Shown piece by piece: positions 5,788 through 7,536 of a DNA stretch of 7,536 nt. Position numbers and translations under genes: made by a program. The stretch lies in the NCBI GenBank assembly GCA_938084085.1, contig CALKDV010000305.1, positions 1-7,536 of the forward strand. The letters are read 5' to 3'. The stretch comes from an uncultured Nannocystaceae bacterium (GTDB lineage Bacteria; Myxococcota_A; Polyangia; Nannocystales; Nannocystaceae). Within the stretch, counting starts at the first letter, position 1; every line of letters starts with the position of its first letter. The notes under the pieces are model-generated. The model made no database searches. It was given only the letters and a program-made list of their open reading frames with translations, and was not told where the DNA came from.

Positions 5788-6078
5788 CTAGTCCGCGGTG
5801 GGCGGGGGTAGGGGTGTCTGCCCGTGGAGGTCGGCGCCTTCGGGGAGCGCAGAGCAGATCGGTCGCTCGTGGAGGACGCTACAAAAATAGACTTGCTCGG
5901 CGCAAGAGGCGGTCCACCACGAGGGGCCTTCGTGCGACGCGTGGAGATCCGAGATCGAAAATCCGCCTGGGTCCTCGCAAGGGGCGACCTCGTGGGTCAT
6001 CTCGGCGTACAGCGTGGTGCTGCAGCCGGCAGACAGCGCGGTCATCAGCGTGAGGCAATATCGAAGCTGCGCGGCCAT
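5788..6078 (-). CDS. Small Cys-rich lipoprotein, hypothetical
   Basis: This 96-residue product begins with a short lipoprotein signal: Arg6, a hydrophobic stretch at 7-17 and lipobox SAGC with Cys19. The mature part has four Cys (34, 59, 66, 75). The pattern WWTASCAEQVYFCS (54-67) followed by a later Cys resembles small disulfide domains common in uncharacterised myxobacterial lipoproteins. It ends in a Pro-rich tail. I cannot assign a function. I chose the ATG at 6078 because the signal peptide starts there. The same frame continues to a GTG at 6189 that overlaps the upstream gene's stop as GTGA, but the extra 37 residues are Pro/His/Arg-rich and would bury the signal. It lies 107 bases after the propeller-like lipoprotein gene and is probably cotranscribed with it. 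Confidence 0.6.
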   Translation of the reverse strand: MAAQLRYCLTLMTALSAGCSTTLYAEMTHEVAPCEDPGGFSISDLHASHEGPSWWTASCAEQVYFCSVLHERPICSALPEGADLHGQTPLPPPTAD

Positions 6079-6185
6079 CCACAGCACTAGATCACGAATC
6101 AATGGCGAAGGGAAGCGGTCGGCTCGCGGGTGGAGTCGCGCGTGGTTTCGACGGTGAGGACAGGGAGCATCCATCGGTGAGGGGC

Positions 6186-7160
6186 TCACTTGGGCACGGG
6201 AGGTGGGGCCGTTGCAGCCTCGGGCGAAGGCGAACGCGCGCTGTTTGTCAGGGGGATCTTCCAGATCGGCTCGCCGACATCCTCGCTGAGCAAGAACAGA
6301 TACGGCGGGGTCTCGCGAGAGATGGCGATGGCCTCTCCTTGCTCTTGGCTGGGAAGCTTCGCGACGCAGGGCGTCGCGGTGAGGAGCGCGTCCACGGTCG
6401 GCGAGAGCGCGTCCTCGAACACCAGCACGTGTTCGTAGGTTCGCACCACAAACAGCCCGTGTGCTTCGGACAGGTCACACCCGGTGACCCGATCCGACCG
6501 CGCGCTACCGGAGAGCATGAGCGGGAGTGTTCCGCCGATTTGAGCGGTGGACGTGCTCCCTGAACGCCATGTGTCGACGTGCAAGACCGTCGCGCGAAAG
6601 TCCAGGGTCTTGGTGAGCATTACGAGCCCGCCATCAGGTAGGACCGAGAGGCACTCGACGTCCCGGGCACCGTTTGGATATTGAATCCGCATCGTCTCCA
6701 CCTCGTGGAGCACTCCATGGGTGACCAGCACCTCTGGCTCTTGGAATCGGTGCACCTCGACGTGGTCGCGACTGCGGAGGTTGTCTCCGGTGTCTGCGAT
6801 GTACATGGTGGCCGGCTCGTCACCCACCGCGGGCGCGAGGCTGATGTCTTCCCAGTCCGTCGCTGCGATCCCGGAGAGCGTATAGGAAGCGACGGTTGCG
6901 CCGGTCGCCAGTTCGATCGCGAACACCCGCGCGCGGTCACCAGAATCGTTGTGGGTCCAGCCGATGCCTGGATGTTTCTGACTCACGACGAGCCCCGAGG
7001 CTTCGTCGATCATGGGGTCGCTGAGGGTCGCCTGGTGAATCGGGGCGCCGAGGAACTCACATCGAGGACCGCTCGTCTTGGGCGAGGGTCTGGGCGTGCA
7101 GTGGCATCCAGTCACGAGCAACGCGCACGCCCAGATACGGCAGAATGTGGCGAACCTCAT
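6186..7160 (-). CDS. Propeller-like secreted lipoprotein, hypothetical
   Basis: This 324-residue protein has a lipoprotein signal peptide (MRFATFCR, then a hydrophobic stretch to VTGC, lipid Cys19), so it is probably envelope-anchored. The mature region has motifs of a family of uncharacterised, probably beta-propeller proteins: EASGLVVS (53-60), HNDSGD (70-75), ATDWEDI (100-106), YIADTGDN (120-127) and YPNGARDVE (161-169). The conserved Asp/Asn/Glu clusters suggest metal-supported loops. I know related proteins from actinobacteria and myxobacteria but no established function. It ends in a Pro/Ala-rich tail. Both a GTG (7163) and the next codon, ATG (7160), could start it; I give the ATG. There is no SD, and the promoter upstream predicts transcription starting at about the start codon. 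It is divergent from the AbgT-type gene. Confidence 0.8.
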   Translation of the reverse strand: MRFATFCRIWACALLVTGCHCTPRPSPKTSGPRCEFLGAPIHQATLSDPMIDEASGLVVSQKHPGIGWTHNDSGDRARVFAIELATGATVASYTLSGIAATDWEDISLAPAVGDEPATMYIADTGDNLRSRDHVEVHRFQEPEVLVTHGVLHEVETMRIQYPNGARDVECLSVLPDGGLVMLTKTLDFRATVLHVDTWRSGSTSTAQIGGTLPLMLSGSARSDRVTGCDLSEAHGLFVVRTYEHVLVFEDALSPTVDALLTATPCVAKLPSQEQGEAIAISRETPPYLFLLSEDVGEPIWKIPLTNSARSPSPEAATAPPPVPK

Positions 7161-7169
7161 CACCCGTTG

Positions 7170-7198
7170 ATCAAAGCCGCGCTGGCCGCTCCTGTCAA
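7170..7198 (-). promoter_or_regulatory. Promoter predicting a leaderless mRNA for the propeller lipoprotein
   Basis: TTGACA (7198-7193), a 17-base spacer and TTTGAT (7175-7170, four of six consensus bases) form a sigma70-type promoter on the minus strand. The predicted start base is 7163, the G of the GTG immediately before ATG 7160, so the transcript would have no leader, which fits the missing SD. Confidence 0.6.
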
Positions 7199-7218
7199 TC
7201 GGGGGGGGCTGGCTTTAC

Positions 7219-7223
7219 GAAGG
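7219..7223 (+). promoter_or_regulatory. Ribosome binding site of the AbgT-type gene
   Basis: GAAGG lies eight bases before ATG 7232 and is the first arm of a GAAGG-CA-CCTTC inverted repeat (7219-7230). It favours this ATG over the in-frame GTG at 7250, which has no SD. Confidence 0.5.
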
Positions 7224-7231
7224 CACCTTCC

Positions 7232-7536
7232 ATGTGGTCCTCTCTCCGTGTGACCGACGAACAACCGAACAAGCCCTCGCTCGTTGGCCGGATGCTCGAC
7301 CTCGTCGAGCGTGGGGGCAACCTGCTCCCGCATCCGTTCTGGCTCTTTATTTGGCTCATCGTGATCGTGGGGGGGATCTCTGCGTTGTTGGCGTCAATGG
7401 GCGTAGAGGTCGCGGACAAGGAGGGGGTCGCGCGGCCCATCGTCTCCGCGTTCTCGGCAGAGGGATTGCGATGGTTCGTCCTTCACATGGTAGAGAACTT
7501 CGGACATTTCGAACCCCTAGGGTTGGTGCTGGTGAT
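7232..7536 (+). CDS. AbgT-family transporter, 5' part only
   Basis: The first 101 residues of a membrane transporter are visible before the window ends. MLDLVERGGNLLPHPFWLF (21-39), a hydrophobic helix from about 36 to 58, and then SAEGLRWFVLHMVENFGHF (75-93) followed by PLGLVLV (95-101) match the N-terminus of the AbgT family as I know it. Characterised members take up p-aminobenzoyl-glutamate (AbgT) or export antifolate drugs (MtrF, YdaH); which applies here cannot be told from this part. The gene is the only one on the plus strand and shares a 71-base divergent region with the propeller lipoprotein gene. A GAAGG site eight bases before the ATG supports this start. Confidence 0.9.
   Translation, partial: MWSSLRVTDEQPNKPSLVGRMLDLVERGGNLLPHPFWLFIWLIVIVGGISALLASMGVEVADKEGVARPIVSAFSAEGLRWFVLHMVENFGHFEPLGLVLV

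Noticed and set aside
5310..6053. 247-codon plus-strand open frame
   Set aside because: It lies opposite the rhomboid and lipoprotein genes, has an Arg/Gly/Ser-rich translation without motifs, and the opposite strand carries clear rhomboid catalytic residues.

Overview
The window is GC-rich and densely coded, almost entirely on the minus strand. It has several predicted lipoproteins, GTG/TTG starts, few clear Shine-Dalgarno sites and GC-rich hairpins without U-tracts at gene ends. This fits a myxobacterial or other deltaproteobacterial-type chromosome. That placement is an inference from style and protein families; there is no rRNA or marker gene here.

Layout, left to right. Bases 1-427 hold no supported gene, only a weak terminator-like hairpin and an inverted repeat. 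Next, read leftwards, is a probable three-gene minus-strand operon: a GNAT acetyltransferase with a C-terminal cysteine knuckle (3718-3146), an FAD-dependent DAO-family amine/amino-acid oxidase whose ATG overlaps the GNAT stop by four bases (3149-1983), and a gamma-glutamyltransferase-like Ntn hydrolase (1864-428). Upstream of it is a 152-residue lipoprotein gene (4279-3821). Its 337-base leader contains a clear cobalamin (B12) riboswitch aptamer (4615-4452), with a TTGACA/TATATC promoter placed so that transcription should begin at the first base pair of the aptamer. Upstream again are a rhomboid-family intramembrane protease with an added soluble C-terminal tail (5564-4746), a 96-residue Cys-rich lipoprotein (6078-5788) and a 324-residue propeller-like lipoprotein (7160-6186). 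The last has a near-consensus promoter that predicts a leaderless mRNA. At the right edge the 5' part of an AbgT-family transporter gene runs divergently on the plus strand (7232 to beyond the window).

The most notable point is the riboswitch. Cobalamin riboswitches normally control B12 uptake or synthesis genes or B12-independent isozymes. Here the only gene directly under it is a small lipoprotein of no recognised family. It is therefore a candidate for an undescribed B12-linked envelope protein, by analogy with the B12-binding surface lipoproteins of Bacteroidetes; no B12-binding signature is visible. A strong hairpin and a separate candidate promoter lie between it and the GNAT-oxidase-GGT operon, so that operon is probably regulated on its own. 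Its enzymes suggest breakdown or recycling of an amine or amino-acid conjugate, but the substrate cannot be read from sequence.
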